Assembly (NCBI RefSeq): GCF_003023845.1
Contig: NZ_PYFT01000001.1
Span: forward strand, 1,488,001 to 1,552,000
Direction of reading: 5' to 3'
Length of the DNA stretch: 64,000 nucleotides
From: Adhaeribacter arboris
GTDB lineage: Bacteria > Bacteroidota > Bacteroidia > Cytophagales > Hymenobacteraceae
Shown here: positions 8,324-17,198 of the stretch, piece by piece
Layout: each line of letters opens with the position of its first letter
Numbering within the stretch: the stretch's first letter is position 1
The notes under the pieces: model-generated
Seen by the model: only the letters and a program-made list of their open reading frames with translations
Databases searched by the model: none
What the model was told of the DNA's origin: nothing
Made by a program: the position numbers and the translations under genes

Positions 8324-10249
8324 CTAATCAAAAAACATCCAGCGGATACCAAAGGTCAAATTCCGGGGCTGACCTAAATAGATGGGAGTAGTAAAATACC
8401 CGTCTTGCGGAATACCTTGGTTCACGTGGGCCATTTTCACAAAAATATTAAGGGATTTTATATCTGCCGTTATAAAAGCATCTACTATCGGGTAAGAAGG
8501 AATTCTAAAATCATTTTGCAGATAAAACTGCTGGTTAGCCGGCATGTAGGCATCGGCGTAGTACTTATCTTGTAAAAACATTTCAGCGCCTACTTGCCCA
8601 TAAAGCACTTTCTTAAATAAATGGCCTTCAAAATAAACTTTAGAATTGACCATCCATTTCGGTACCCGAATTATCTCGGCTTTGGAATTATCGGTATAAT
8701 TAAAAGTATTATCCATATGGAAAATATTTAAGGCCAGATGATGGTGCAAACTTAAGGTATATAGTTGCAACTGCTGACCTGTTTGGGCGGGAAGGGCCTT
8801 GGTATCAAAATAAACGTAATTTTGAATGTTGGTGCGGGCAAACTCCAGGTTTAAAGTATTATGAAACAAACTACCTTCCACGCGGACACTAGTCCGATCG
8901 GCCACGGTGTTCCGGAAATCATTTTTCCAGTCAAAATGATTCGATAATATCCGTTGTTGCGTGTAAGTCGGTGAATACGACATCCGGGATTGCGCCACCG
9001 TTAAGAACTTTAAACGAAGGGCGGCCTCTAGCCGATAATCTTTAAATAATTGGTACTCGCCGGAAGTGGTAATATTAAATATATCCCGGAATTTGAATTC
9101 TCCGTGACCGCCTAAAAAGTATTGTTTTAAATCATTTTTGTATTCTTCGTTAACAGAATCATTTGCCCGCAAAGGAAGAAATTGCTCTACGTTCAGTAAC
9201 GTATTTCTGTAATTTACACTGCGTTGTTTAATGTATCCTTTAAAATAATGCAGTTTACTGTCGCTCATAATTCCGAAAGAATTCTCAAAATAGCGGAAAT
9301 CTGCCGCGTCGCTGGTTCTTACTGAGTCATAGTATGTATTAGGGTAAAAATAAGTAGCGGCTCTTTTGCCGGTTGTATCATTCAGGTAAGCTAAGGCATT
9401 ATCTTTAAAACGGTTAAACTGCGAAAAATAATCCAAGGTATGATACACTTTCAGGTGTTCTTTGGCAATGCGGTACACCTGACTCAGATGAACATTTTTG
9501 CGGTATTCCCGGTTAGAGGCCGTATTTAAATATACCTGAACATCACTGGTGCTGTACAAACTATCTAGGTTATCGTTATTCTGCGAGCTGCGCCTAATCC
9601 CCCCCGATTCTAACATTGCTTGCTCCGTATATCTTACGCTGGCAAATAAATGATACTTGTTTTCTTTGGTTTGCAAGTGCGTAAATAAGGTAATGCCGGT
9701 TCTTTCTACCTCCCGCGACCCCCTAATCTGACTGCTACCATAAAATTTTTCGCTCGAAATGCGCTCGTAGGTAAAGCCAACATTGGCGTTCTCGTTGATG
9801 TTTCGGCTAAATGTCCCGTCAAAAATTTGCTGACCGTTGCCCCCCTGCACGTAATTTAACCGCGAATAAGGCGACTTGGTATCGAAATAAACCTGGTTAG
9901 TTGGATTAAGATTGTACCGGTCAAAAATGGAGCGGCCGTACCGGGCGCCAATTTGGTCGGGCAAGGTAAAAAGCAAACGTTTAGAGGGAGTAGCTAAATT
10001 GCCTAAATCCTGGTAAAAAGTAGTATCATGATACCAATTCCGCAGTTGCTGTAAGTTATTGAGGGTGGTATCTACCGTGGATAAATCGTAATTGCCCCGG
10101 AAAATTTCAGTTTCCCGGATTACCTTGGTGGTTTTGGGGCTATAAAGATTAACGGTAGAATCGTTTAGTATTTGCGCTTGAGCGGGGGAAAGTACTGAGA
10201 AAGCAAATAAAAACGAGGTTAAAACGGTTAGGATATACTTCACGTTCAA
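8324..10249 (-). CDS. Putative porin (Porin_10-type)
   Basis: 641 residues with a cleaved signal peptide (ending SPAQAQ, about residue 25). After a lead segment it shows repeated amphipathic beta strands and the family-typical region 'IGARYGRSIFDRYNLNPTNQVYFDTKSPY' near residues 96-124. It ends with a strand finishing in FFD. This matches the Bacteroidota 'putative porin' family of large outer-membrane beta-barrels. The substrate is unknown. It starts 26 bases downstream of the lpxK stop codon on the same strand, so the two may be co-transcribed. Confidence 0.8.
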   Translation of the reverse strand: MNVKYILTVLTSFLFAFSVLSPAQAQILNDSTVNLYSPKTTKVIRETEIFRGNYDLSTVDTTLNNLQQLRNWYHDTTFYQDLGNLATPSKRLLFTLPDQIGARYGRSIFDRYNLNPTNQVYFDTKSPYSRLNYVQGGNGQQIFDGTFSRNINENANVGFTYERISSEKFYGSSQIRGSREVERTGITLFTHLQTKENKYHLFASVRYTEQAMLESGGIRRSSQNNDNLDSLYSTSDVQVYLNTASNREYRKNVHLSQVYRIAKEHLKVYHTLDYFSQFNRFKDNALAYLNDTTGKRAATYFYPNTYYDSVRTSDAADFRYFENSFGIMSDSKLHYFKGYIKQRSVNYRNTLLNVEQFLPLRANDSVNEEYKNDLKQYFLGGHGEFKFRDIFNITTSGEYQLFKDYRLEAALRLKFLTVAQSRMSYSPTYTQQRILSNHFDWKNDFRNTVADRTSVRVEGSLFHNTLNLEFARTNIQNYVYFDTKALPAQTGQQLQLYTLSLHHHLALNIFHMDNTFNYTDNSKAEIIRVPKWMVNSKVYFEGHLFKKVLYGQVGAEMFLQDKYYADAYMPANQQFYLQNDFRIPSYPIVDAFITADIKSLNIFVKMAHVNQGIPQDGYFTTPIYLGQPRNLTFGIRWMFFD

Positions 10250-10274
10250 AATTAATTAAATTCCGGTTCTTTCT

Positions 10275-11321
10275 TTACCTCTTACCGGCCACATGGTTTA
10301 AAATAAGAGCGTTAAAACCTATTTGATCTTTTACAAAATTAACTTTTACCGGAATATAAAATAAAGGAATTGTCTTCCAGATGGCAGCTAAGTTTGGTTC
10401 AATAAGTTTAACGGCATCTTTTCGGGTAGTTATAACACTCACCGGCTTATCCTGAGCATAACGCCGCCAGTCTGATAAAATTTTCTCTAAATCCTTGATT
10501 GTATACGCGTGATGATCGGGAAACTGGTAATGGTGCAGAATTTCATACCCTTGTTGCTGTAAATACTCTTTTAAAGGTTTAGGTTGTGCAATAGCGGTAA
10601 CTAATAAAATGGCGGTAGCCTGTTGCGTGTGGCTACTGCACGCTACTGGCTTCCCGTACACGTAATGGGTAAAAAATACAGGTACTGGCTTATTCACGTA
10701 GTGTTTAATTGTTTTTTGGATAGTATGTACTTCTTCCTTGGGCAAAAAAATTGGGCATTTGGTTACTACTACGGCATCTGCCCGGGCGGCGCCTTGCGGA
10801 AACTCACGCAACCGACCGGCCGGAAGTACATAATCCTGAAAAAATAATCGGGAATAATCGGTTAATAAAATATTGAAGGAAGGGCAAACTTTGCGGTGCT
10901 GAAAAGCATCGTCCAAAATAATAACTTCTAAATCGGGCTGACTTTGTAATAATTGCGCAATACCACTCACCCGATCTTCGGCTACGGCCACGCTTACCTG
11001 AGGAAAATCAAGATAATACTGAAAGGGTTCGTCGCCCAAGGTAGCAGCGGAAGAAGAAGAATTTGCCAACCAGAATCCTTTGGTTTGGCGCTTGTACCCG
11101 CGGCTGAGCGTAGCCAATTTTTTATCGGCGAGTAATCGTAGTAGGTATTCCACGTGCGGAGTTTTGCCCGTTCCGCCCACGGTTAAATTACCCACACTAA
11201 TTACAGGTATGCGAAATTGAGTAGTCGAAAAATACCGACGATCGTACAATTGGTTCCGCACCGCCATTACCGCACCGTAAAGCAACGAAAAAGGATACAG
11301 TAAAAATTGGCTTACATTCAT
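10275..11321 (-). CDS. lpxK: Tetraacyldisaccharide 4'-kinase LpxK
   Basis: 348 residues from the ATG at 11321 (MNVSQFLLYPFS). A start at 11342 would add seven residues that lack family support. An N-terminal membrane anchor (about 7-22) precedes the P-loop 'GNLTVGGTGKT' at about residues 44-54, then 'LSRGYKR' and the later 'ILDDAFQHR' segment, all diagnostic for LpxK. It phosphorylates the lipid A disaccharide at the 4' position on the inner face of the inner membrane. It is divergent from the Nif3-like gene with a 76-base shared promoter region. Confidence 0.92.
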   Translation of the reverse strand: MNVSQFLLYPFSLLYGAVMAVRNQLYDRRYFSTTQFRIPVISVGNLTVGGTGKTPHVEYLLRLLADKKLATLSRGYKRQTKGFWLANSSSSAATLGDEPFQYYLDFPQVSVAVAEDRVSGIAQLLQSQPDLEVIILDDAFQHRKVCPSFNILLTDYSRLFFQDYVLPAGRLREFPQGAARADAVVVTKCPIFLPKEEVHTIQKTIKHYVNKPVPVFFTHYVYGKPVACSSHTQQATAILLVTAIAQPKPLKEYLQQQGYEILHHYQFPDHHAYTIKDLEKILSDWRRYAQDKPVSVITTRKDAVKLIEPNLAAIWKTIPLFYIPVKVNFVKDQIGFNALILNHVAGKR

Positions 11322-11397
11322 GTCCCTCGTAATTTGGAGCAAACTTAAAATTTTTACGGGCCAAAAAAAGGCTCACCATAAAATATCCCTTGCAACC

Positions 11398-12495
11398 ATG
11401 ACCAAAATTAAAGAAATAATAGCTCTGCTCGAAAAAGTAGCGCCTCTCTCCTACCAAGAAAGTTACGATAATGCGGGTTTGCAGACCGGAAACTCAGAAG
11501 AAACCGTTACCGGAATTGTAGTTACTCTGGATTGTACCGAAGCTGTACTGGAAGAAGCCCTAACGAACAACTGTAACCTAATTATTGCTCACCATCCGGT
11601 CATTTTTAAACCCTTAAAAAAATTAACCGGTCAGAATTCAGTAGAGAGAATTATAATAAAAGCTTTACAAACTAACCTGGCTATTTACGCCTGCCACACC
11701 AACCTGGACAGCATTTTAACCGGGGTAAATAATAAAATTTGCGAAAAGTTAGGTTTACAAAACCGGAAGATTTTAACTCCTAAATCGGGTTTGCTGCGCA
11801 AGCTCGTCACTTTTGTCCCCATCGAGAATACCGAAGCAGTGCTGCAGGCTCTTCATTTAGCGGGTGCGGGCAATATCGGGGATTACAAAAATTGCTCTTT
11901 TCAGGTTTCCGGAACCGGCAGTTTTCAGCCCACCGGTAATGCTAATCCGGCTATTGGGGAAATTAATAAACAGGAATTTGTAAAAGAAAACCGGATAGAA
12001 GTAATTTTCCCGGCTCCAGTAGAAGGTACTCTCTTAAAAGCTTTGCGCGATTCGCATCCTTATGAAGAAGTTGCTTATGATGTCATCCCGCTCACTAACG
12101 TAAACCAGGAAGTAGGTGCCGGTATGATCGGGGAATTGCCGGCAGCTTTATCCGAAAAAGATTTTATTCAGTATTTAAAACAAAGCATGAATCTTACGGT
12201 GGTGAAACACACCGGTTTTCGGTCAAAAAACATTAAAAAAGTTGCCGTATGCGGAGGCGCTGGCAGTTTCCTGATAAAAGAGGCTATTCGGCAACAAGCA
12301 GATGTATTTGTTACCGCCGATTTAAAATACCACGAGTATTTTGACGCCGAAAACAAAATAATCTTGGTCGACATCGGTCATTACGAGAGTGAAGTTTTTA
12401 CAAAGGAGTTATTTTATGATATTATTACGAAAAGTTTTACTAATTTTGCAGTCTTGTTATCAAAAGTAAATACCAATCCTGTCAGATATAGTTAA
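11398..12495 (+). CDS. Nif3-like dinuclear metal centre hexameric protein
   Basis: 365 residues from ATG 11398 (MTKIKEIIALLEKVAP). The open frame reaches 11320, but residues before MTKIKE do not match the family. Visible family segments are 'YDNAGLQTGN', 'IIAHHPVIFKPL', 'YACHTNLD', a middle insert typical of the long Bacteroidota form, and the late 'TADLKYHEYFDAENKIILVDIGHYESE' carrying His/Glu metal ligands. The family is related to YbgI/GTP cyclohydrolase I type 2; its physiological role is unclear. It is followed within seven bases by the zinc-ribbon gene, so the two form an operon. Confidence 0.9.
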   Translation: MTKIKEIIALLEKVAPLSYQESYDNAGLQTGNSEETVTGIVVTLDCTEAVLEEALTNNCNLIIAHHPVIFKPLKKLTGQNSVERIIIKALQTNLAIYACHTNLDSILTGVNNKICEKLGLQNRKILTPKSGLLRKLVTFVPIENTEAVLQALHLAGAGNIGDYKNCSFQVSGTGSFQPTGNANPAIGEINKQEFVKENRIEVIFPAPVEGTLLKALRDSHPYEEVAYDVIPLTNVNQEVGAGMIGELPAALSEKDFIQYLKQSMNLTVVKHTGFRSKNIKKVAVCGGAGSFLIKEAIRQQADVFVTADLKYHEYFDAENKIILVDIGHYESEVFTKELFYDIITKSFTNFAVLLSKVNTNPVRYS

Positions 12496-12502
12496 GCACT
12501 AC

Positions 12503-13237
12503 ATGGAAAGTACCGTAGCTAGTAAATTAGAAGCCCTCATGAAGCTTCAGCAAATTGATTCCCAGTTAGATGAAATTAGACGCGTTCGGGGAGATTTACC
12601 GGAAGAAGTTAGGGATTTAGAAGATGAAATAGCTGGTTACGAAGTTCGGGTAAACAAATTTGATGAAGAAATAGAAAACCTAAATCAAACGATTGCCGCT
12701 AGAAAACAAGCCATTAAAGATTCGGAAAGCCTTATCCGGAAATACGAAGACCAACAATCTAACGTTCGTAACAACCGGGAGTACGATGCCATTACCAAGG
12801 AAGTAGAACTGCAAAGATTGGAAATTCAGATATCTGAAAAGAAAATTAAAGAAGCCTACTACCAAATTGATCAAAAACACAACGAAATTGCCGGTACGAA
12901 GCAAAGGTTAGAAGAGCGCCGCAAAGATTTGAACTCCAAAACCGGTGAATTAAACGTTATTGTTTCGGAGAGTGAAGAAGAAGAACGTAAACTACTCGCC
13001 GACCGCGAGAAAGCCGTTCAAAATATTGAAGATCGTTTATTAAATGCCTACACCCGTATTCGCCAGAACGTACGCAATGGATTAGCGGTCGTGACAGTAA
13101 AACGCGATGCTTGCGGTGGTTGCTTTAATACCGTTCCGCCGCAACGCCAGTCGGATATTGCTTCGCATAAAAAAATTATTGTTTGTGAGCACTGCGGCCG
13201 TATATTTGCCGATGTAGAGCAAAAAGCAGTTATCTAA
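12503..13237 (+). CDS. Coiled-coil C4 zinc-ribbon protein
   Basis: 244 residues: a long coiled coil (about 10-180, rich in E, K, R and Q) followed by a C-terminal zinc ribbon with two CxxC pairs ('CGGCFNTVPPQ' and 'CEHCGRIF'). This is the CT398/DksA-like zinc-ribbon family that is regularly placed next to a Nif3-like gene in Bacteroidota. A role in RNA polymerase or flagellar-type assembly has been suggested for distant members; no function is certain. It ends with a clear terminator. Confidence 0.88.
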   Translation: MESTVASKLEALMKLQQIDSQLDEIRRVRGDLPEEVRDLEDEIAGYEVRVNKFDEEIENLNQTIAARKQAIKDSESLIRKYEDQQSNVRNNREYDAITKEVELQRLEIQISEKKIKEAYYQIDQKHNEIAGTKQRLEERRKDLNSKTGELNVIVSESEEEERKLLADREKAVQNIEDRLLNAYTRIRQNVRNGLAVVTVKRDACGGCFNTVPPQRQSDIASHKKIIVCEHCGRIFADVEQKAVI

Positions 13238-13266
13238 GTCTTTCAAAAATTTATAGAATATTACTT

Positions 13267-13295
13267 AAAAGGATGGCTAATAGTCATCCTTTTTT
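13267..13295 (+). terminator. Intrinsic terminator after zinc-ribbon gene
   Basis: AAAAGGATG (13267-13275) pairs with CATCCTTTT (13285-13293) and is followed by further Ts. Confidence 0.75.
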
Positions 13296-13420
13296 GTTGA
13301 TACCATTATGAAAGATACCGCCTCATTCTTTAGCCATTAAATTATATCTAAAGCTTTACATACATTTTTAAAATCTAGTCTTTTGGCTTAAAGTAAGATT
13401 TATAAGTTTTAATTTAGCTT

Positions 13421-14704
13421 ATGTTCCAACAGGAATTTTCAGTGGAGGCCTTGCCTATAACTACAGGAGAGTTTAAACAAAAAGCTTTGTATTGGGCCGA
13501 CTCGTTTCAGCAGGTAGCGTTTTACGAACCTAATCAAATTAAATTCCCGCACCAAGGCTTTCAAAATTTTTTAGCGGTGAGCAACGTTTTTCTGAACTTT
13601 GACCGGAATAATGCCTTAGAATCCTTGCAAACCGAAGTGGATCATTTGCAGCAAACCCTGTGTTGTATTCTTAGTTACGAATTAAAAAATCAAATTGAGC
13701 CTTTAACAACCAGCCACACCCATAAAATTAAATTTCCCATAATCCATTACTTTTATCCAGATATAAGTATAGTCTTCCGAGACAATATAATTACAATAAT
13801 TTCAAAATCAGACGATTGTAACCTGGTATATAAAGCAATAGTACACACTACCATTCTTCCTAATAGTGCAGAATCTCCAATTCCAGTTAAACCAATTATT
13901 TCGCAGAATGATTATATCCAACGAGTAAACCAAATAAAACAACGCATTCTGGAGGGCGATGTTTACGAACTTAACTACTGCCAGGAATTTCAAGCGGAGG
14001 TAAATGAATTTCATCCGGTTACAACTTTTATAGCTTTAAACCAACTTTCGCCCATGCCTTTTGCCGGCTTTTACAAGGTGAATGATTGTTATCTACTTTG
14101 TGCTTCACCCGAACGTTTTTTAAAGAAATCAGGCAACACTTTAATTGCCCAGCCCATTAAAGGAACCATCCGGCGCGGCAGAACTGACTTTGAGGACAAT
14201 CAATTAAAGCAGGAATTAGCTTCCAACGAAAAGGAAATTGCCGAGAATATGATGATTATGGATTTGGTGCGCAACGATTTGGCCCGCTGCTCCATAACTG
14301 GTTCCGTTAAAGTGGAAGAAATGTTTGCCGTGTACAGGTTTAAACAGGTGTTTCAAATGATAACAACCATCCGTTCCCAAGTAACTCCCGCTACCCGTTT
14401 AAGCCAAATCTTACGCTGTACCTTCCCGATGGGTAGTATGACCGGGGCACCGAAAATTCAAGCCATGCGCTTGATTGACCAGTACGAAGTTTTTGCCCGC
14501 GGATTGTACTCAGGAAGTATGGGTTATATTTTACCCAACGGTGATTTCGATTTTAATGTCGTTATCCGGAGTATTCAATATAATCGTTCCGCGAAGCATT
14601 TAACCTTTGCGGTGGGTAGCGCTATTACCTACGATTCTGATCCGGAAAAAGAATACGAGGAGTGTATTTTAAAGGCAGAAGCCATTCTAAATACACTGAA
14701 ATAA
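13421..14704 (+). CDS. pabB: Aminodeoxychorismate synthase component I (PabB)
   Basis: 427 residues of the chorismate-binding fold. 'PIKGTIRRG' at about 245-253 contains the lysine that marks PabB (anthranilate synthases have alanine there), followed by 'NEKEIAENMMIMDLVRNDL', 'FPMGSMTGAPKIQAM' and 'YSGSMGYI'. It aminates chorismate to 4-amino-4-deoxychorismate for folate synthesis, with a glutaminase partner that is not in this window. The N-terminal 160 residues are diverged. Cytoplasmic; single gene. Confidence 0.9.
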   Translation: MFQQEFSVEALPITTGEFKQKALYWADSFQQVAFYEPNQIKFPHQGFQNFLAVSNVFLNFDRNNALESLQTEVDHLQQTLCCILSYELKNQIEPLTTSHTHKIKFPIIHYFYPDISIVFRDNIITIISKSDDCNLVYKAIVHTTILPNSAESPIPVKPIISQNDYIQRVNQIKQRILEGDVYELNYCQEFQAEVNEFHPVTTFIALNQLSPMPFAGFYKVNDCYLLCASPERFLKKSGNTLIAQPIKGTIRRGRTDFEDNQLKQELASNEKEIAENMMIMDLVRNDLARCSITGSVKVEEMFAVYRFKQVFQMITTIRSQVTPATRLSQILRCTFPMGSMTGAPKIQAMRLIDQYEVFARGLYSGSMGYILPNGDFDFNVVIRSIQYNRSAKHLTFAVGSAITYDSDPEKEYEECILKAEAILNTLK

Positions 14705-14756
14705 ATATATATTATTGGCATAATATTAGTTATGAGTCAAAAAACCTGATTCATAT

Positions 14757-15398
14757 ATGAAAAAAATTCTACCTATTTTATTATTAAGCGGTTCTATTTT
14801 CGTTACTGGTTGTGCCTCTTCATTTAAAAGTATTAATCCGGAGAAAGTTTCTTACACCTACACCAACAAAGAAGCTGCGGTGCAGTACTCTTATGCCTAT
14901 GATGTGTTAGCTATGAAAGGGAACCGGAAATACGTTAAAAAAGAGCGGAAGCATGGCTTGCGGGTGGTTGCCGTTAAAATTGTAAACACTACCGATCAGA
15001 CATTGCGGTTAAACGATAATTTAAAATTATTAGTAGGCAACAACCAAACTGTACCGGTAAACCCGGTAATTGCCGCGAAAGAATTAAAACAAGGAGTACC
15101 TATTTACTTACTTTATATGCTTTTAAACTTTACGGTAGGAGCTACCCAAACTACTACTAATGGGGTAACTACCACTACCGGAGGCACCTATATTCCGAGC
15201 GGCCCGTTTATTGCCGCCGGTAACATGATAGTAGCCGCTTCGGCTAATAAAAATCTTAAAACAGAACTCTTAAAGTATAACTTAATAGATAAAAATATTG
15301 CTCCCGGGGAAACTGCTTTCGGCTTAATTACCTTGCACACTTTGTCGGCTGATCCTATCCGTTTTGAAATTAATACCGCCGAAGTAAGTAATAAATAA
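14757..15398 (+). CDS. Hypothetical lipoprotein
   Basis: 213 residues with a lipoprotein signal peptide (MKKILPILLLSGSIFVTGC, lipobox VTGC, mature Cys19). The middle has a hydrophobic stretch ('YLLYMLLNFTVGATQ') and a Thr-rich patch, then 'IAPGETAFGLITL'. The fold may be an immunoglobulin-like sandwich, but no family is recognised. It lies 52 bases downstream of pabB and may share its transcript; a strong terminator follows. Confidence 0.65.
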   Translation: MKKILPILLLSGSIFVTGCASSFKSINPEKVSYTYTNKEAAVQYSYAYDVLAMKGNRKYVKKERKHGLRVVAVKIVNTTDQTLRLNDNLKLLVGNNQTVPVNPVIAAKELKQGVPIYLLYMLLNFTVGATQTTTNGVTTTTGGTYIPSGPFIAAGNMIVAASANKNLKTELLKYNLIDKNIAPGETAFGLITLHTLSADPIRFEINTAEVSNK

Positions 15399-15515
15399 GG
15401 TAATATACTTTTAGGTTATTATGAAAACTTTTCAACTTGGTAGATAATAGCCATTTGTTTGATGAATACTTTTTGGTAAAATGAGTATTTAGTTTTTAAT
15501 TTTTATTCTTGAAAG

Positions 15516-15547
15516 AATGCCAGGTAAATAAATTACCTGGCATTTTC
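15516..15547 (+). terminator. Intrinsic terminator
   Basis: A 12-bp stem (15516-15527 with 15533-15544) with a five-base loop, then TT. Confidence 0.75.
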
Positions 15548-15616
15548 GTTTAAATTAAGTATTTACCCGCATTATAATTTATATAACTGCCATTCTGTCA
15601 TTCTAAATAAAATTTG

Positions 15617-15624
15617 TAAATTTG
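15617..15624 (+). promoter_or_regulatory. Candidate -7 box for miaB
   Basis: TAAATTTG matches the Bacteroidota TAnnTTTG consensus exactly, 19 bases before the ATG. No clear TTG -33 element is seen, so this is tentative. Confidence 0.35.
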
Positions 15625-15643
15625 CCCTCTCTAAAATAATAGC

Positions 15644-17074
15644 ATGAACAACTTAGTGGTAGATCTGGATTTTATCGATAACCGGACAGCGGAACAAGCC
15701 GCTTGCGAAACGAAAATCAGCGCGGAGACGAACACCGGTAATTCCCGGAAATTATATATTGAAAGCTATGGCTGCCAAATGAATTTTTCGGACAGTGAAA
15801 TAGTAACGTCTATCTTATTTAAAGAAGGTTTTGACACTACGGCGGATATTAACAAAGCCGATGTAGTTTTTCTGAATACCTGTTCCATTCGCGAAAAGGC
15901 CGAACAAACCGTCCGTCACCGCTTGGTGCACCTCAATGGTTTACGGAAACGTCGGCCGGGTTTAATAATTGGCGTTCTGGGTTGTATGGCGGAGCGGTTA
16001 AAGAAAAACTTCCTGGAAGAGGAAAAGATTGTAGATTTAGTGGTAGGTCCGGATGCTTACCGGGATTTACCTAATCTCATTAACGAAGTAGATAATGGCC
16101 ATAAAGCCGTCAACGTACTTTTATCGCGCGAAGAAACTTACGCCGATATCAACCCTATTCGTTTAAATTCTAACGGCGTTTCGGCTTTTGTGTCCATTAT
16201 GCGCGGATGCAATAACATGTGTTCTTTTTGCGTAGTGCCTTTCACCCGGGGTCGCGAACGGAGCCGCGACTCTTTTTCCATTATCCGCGAAGTAGAAGAA
16301 TTGGTGGCGAATGGATTTAAAGAAGTTACTTTATTAGGGCAAAACGTAGACTCTTACCGGTATACCTCCGAAGACAGCTCCGTAGATATAAATTTTGCTG
16401 GTTTATTGGCAAGGGTGGCGCAGGTAAGTTCCGATTTACGCGTTCGTTTTTCTACGTCGCACCCGAAAGATATTACCGATGAGGTATTGTACACCATAAA
16501 AAAGTACGACAACATCTGCAATTACATTCATTTGCCGGTACAAAGTGGTAATTCCCGGATTCTGGAACTAATGAACCGTACCTATGACCGCGACTGGTAC
16601 CTGAACCGGGTAGATGCTATTCGTCGGATTTTAGGCGAAGACTGCGGGATTTCCTCGGATATGATAACCGGTTTTTGTTCTGAAACTGAAGCAGAACATG
16701 AGGATACGCTTTCTTTAATGGATTACGTTCAATACGATTACTCGTACATGTTCTATTATTCTGAACGCCCAGGCACCTTGGCGGCCCGTAAACTGCAAGA
16801 TGATGTACCGTTGGAAGTAAAAAAACGCCGGCTGGCCGAAGTGATAGAAAAACAGCGTCAACTTTCCCTTCAACGGAATCAATTAGCTTTAAATCAAATT
16901 CACCGGGTTTTAGTGGAAGGATTTTCTAAAAAATCGACAGAATATTTGAGCGGGCGTAACGATCAGAACAAAGTGGTAGTATTTCCTAAAAAGAATTACC
17001 AGAAAGGTGATTACGTGAACGTTCAAATAACGGATTGTTCGGTTGGCACTCTAATAGGCGAAGCAATTAATTAG
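15644..17074 (+). CDS. miaB: tRNA-2-methylthio-N6-dimethylallyladenosine synthase MiaB
   Basis: 476 residues of the methylthiotransferase family. An N-terminal auxiliary cluster domain uses C44 ('YGCQMN'), C80 ('NTCSIRE') and C114 ('LGCMAER'). The radical SAM CxxxCxxC motif is C189/C193/C196 ('[10 protein letters not shown]'). A C-terminal TRAM domain follows ('[10 protein letters not shown]...[11 protein letters not shown]'). It adds the 2-methylthio group to i6A37 in tRNAs. MiaE, encoded at 7475, acts on the product. All catalytic cysteines are intact. Confidence 0.97.
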   Translation: MNNLVVDLDFIDNRTAEQAACETKISAETNTGNSRKLYIESYGCQMNFSDSEIVTSILFKEGFDTTADINKADVVFLNTCSIREKAEQTVRHRLVHLNGLRKRRPGLIIGVLGCMAERLKKNFLEEEKIVDLVVGPDAYRDLPNLINEVDNGHKAVNVLLSREETYADINPIRLNSNGVSAFVSIMRGCNNMCSFCVVPFTRGRERSRDSFSIIREVEELVANGFKEVTLLGQNVDSYRYTSEDSSVDINFAGLLARVAQVSSDLRVRFSTSHPKDITDEVLYTIKKYDNICNYIHLPVQSGNSRILELMNRTYDRDWYLNRVDAIRRILGEDCGISSDMITGFCSETEAEHEDTLSLMDYVQYDYSYMFYYSERPGTLAARKLQDDVPLEVKKRRLAEVIEKQRQLSLQRNQLALNQIHRVLVEGFSKKSTEYLSGRNDQNKVVVFPKKNYQKGDYVNVQITDCSVGTLIGEAIN

Positions 17075-17190
17075 TCGATAGTCCACAGACCGCTGTTAAG
17101 TAGGTACGGCTAATAATTTAAAATAACCGATTAAAAACCTTTAAAAATTATTAAATAATTCTATGGACTATGGTCTGTGGTCTATGGACT
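17072..17190. repeat. Intergenic inverted word tract after miaB
   Basis: Words of the type ATAGTCCACAGACC (17072-17091) face the complementary tract GGACTATGGTCTGTGGTC (within 17161-17190), with a perfect 9-bp core (17083-17091 with 17172-17180). It spans the junction between two same-strand genes. Confidence 0.6.
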
Positions 17191-17198
17191 AATAAAAC

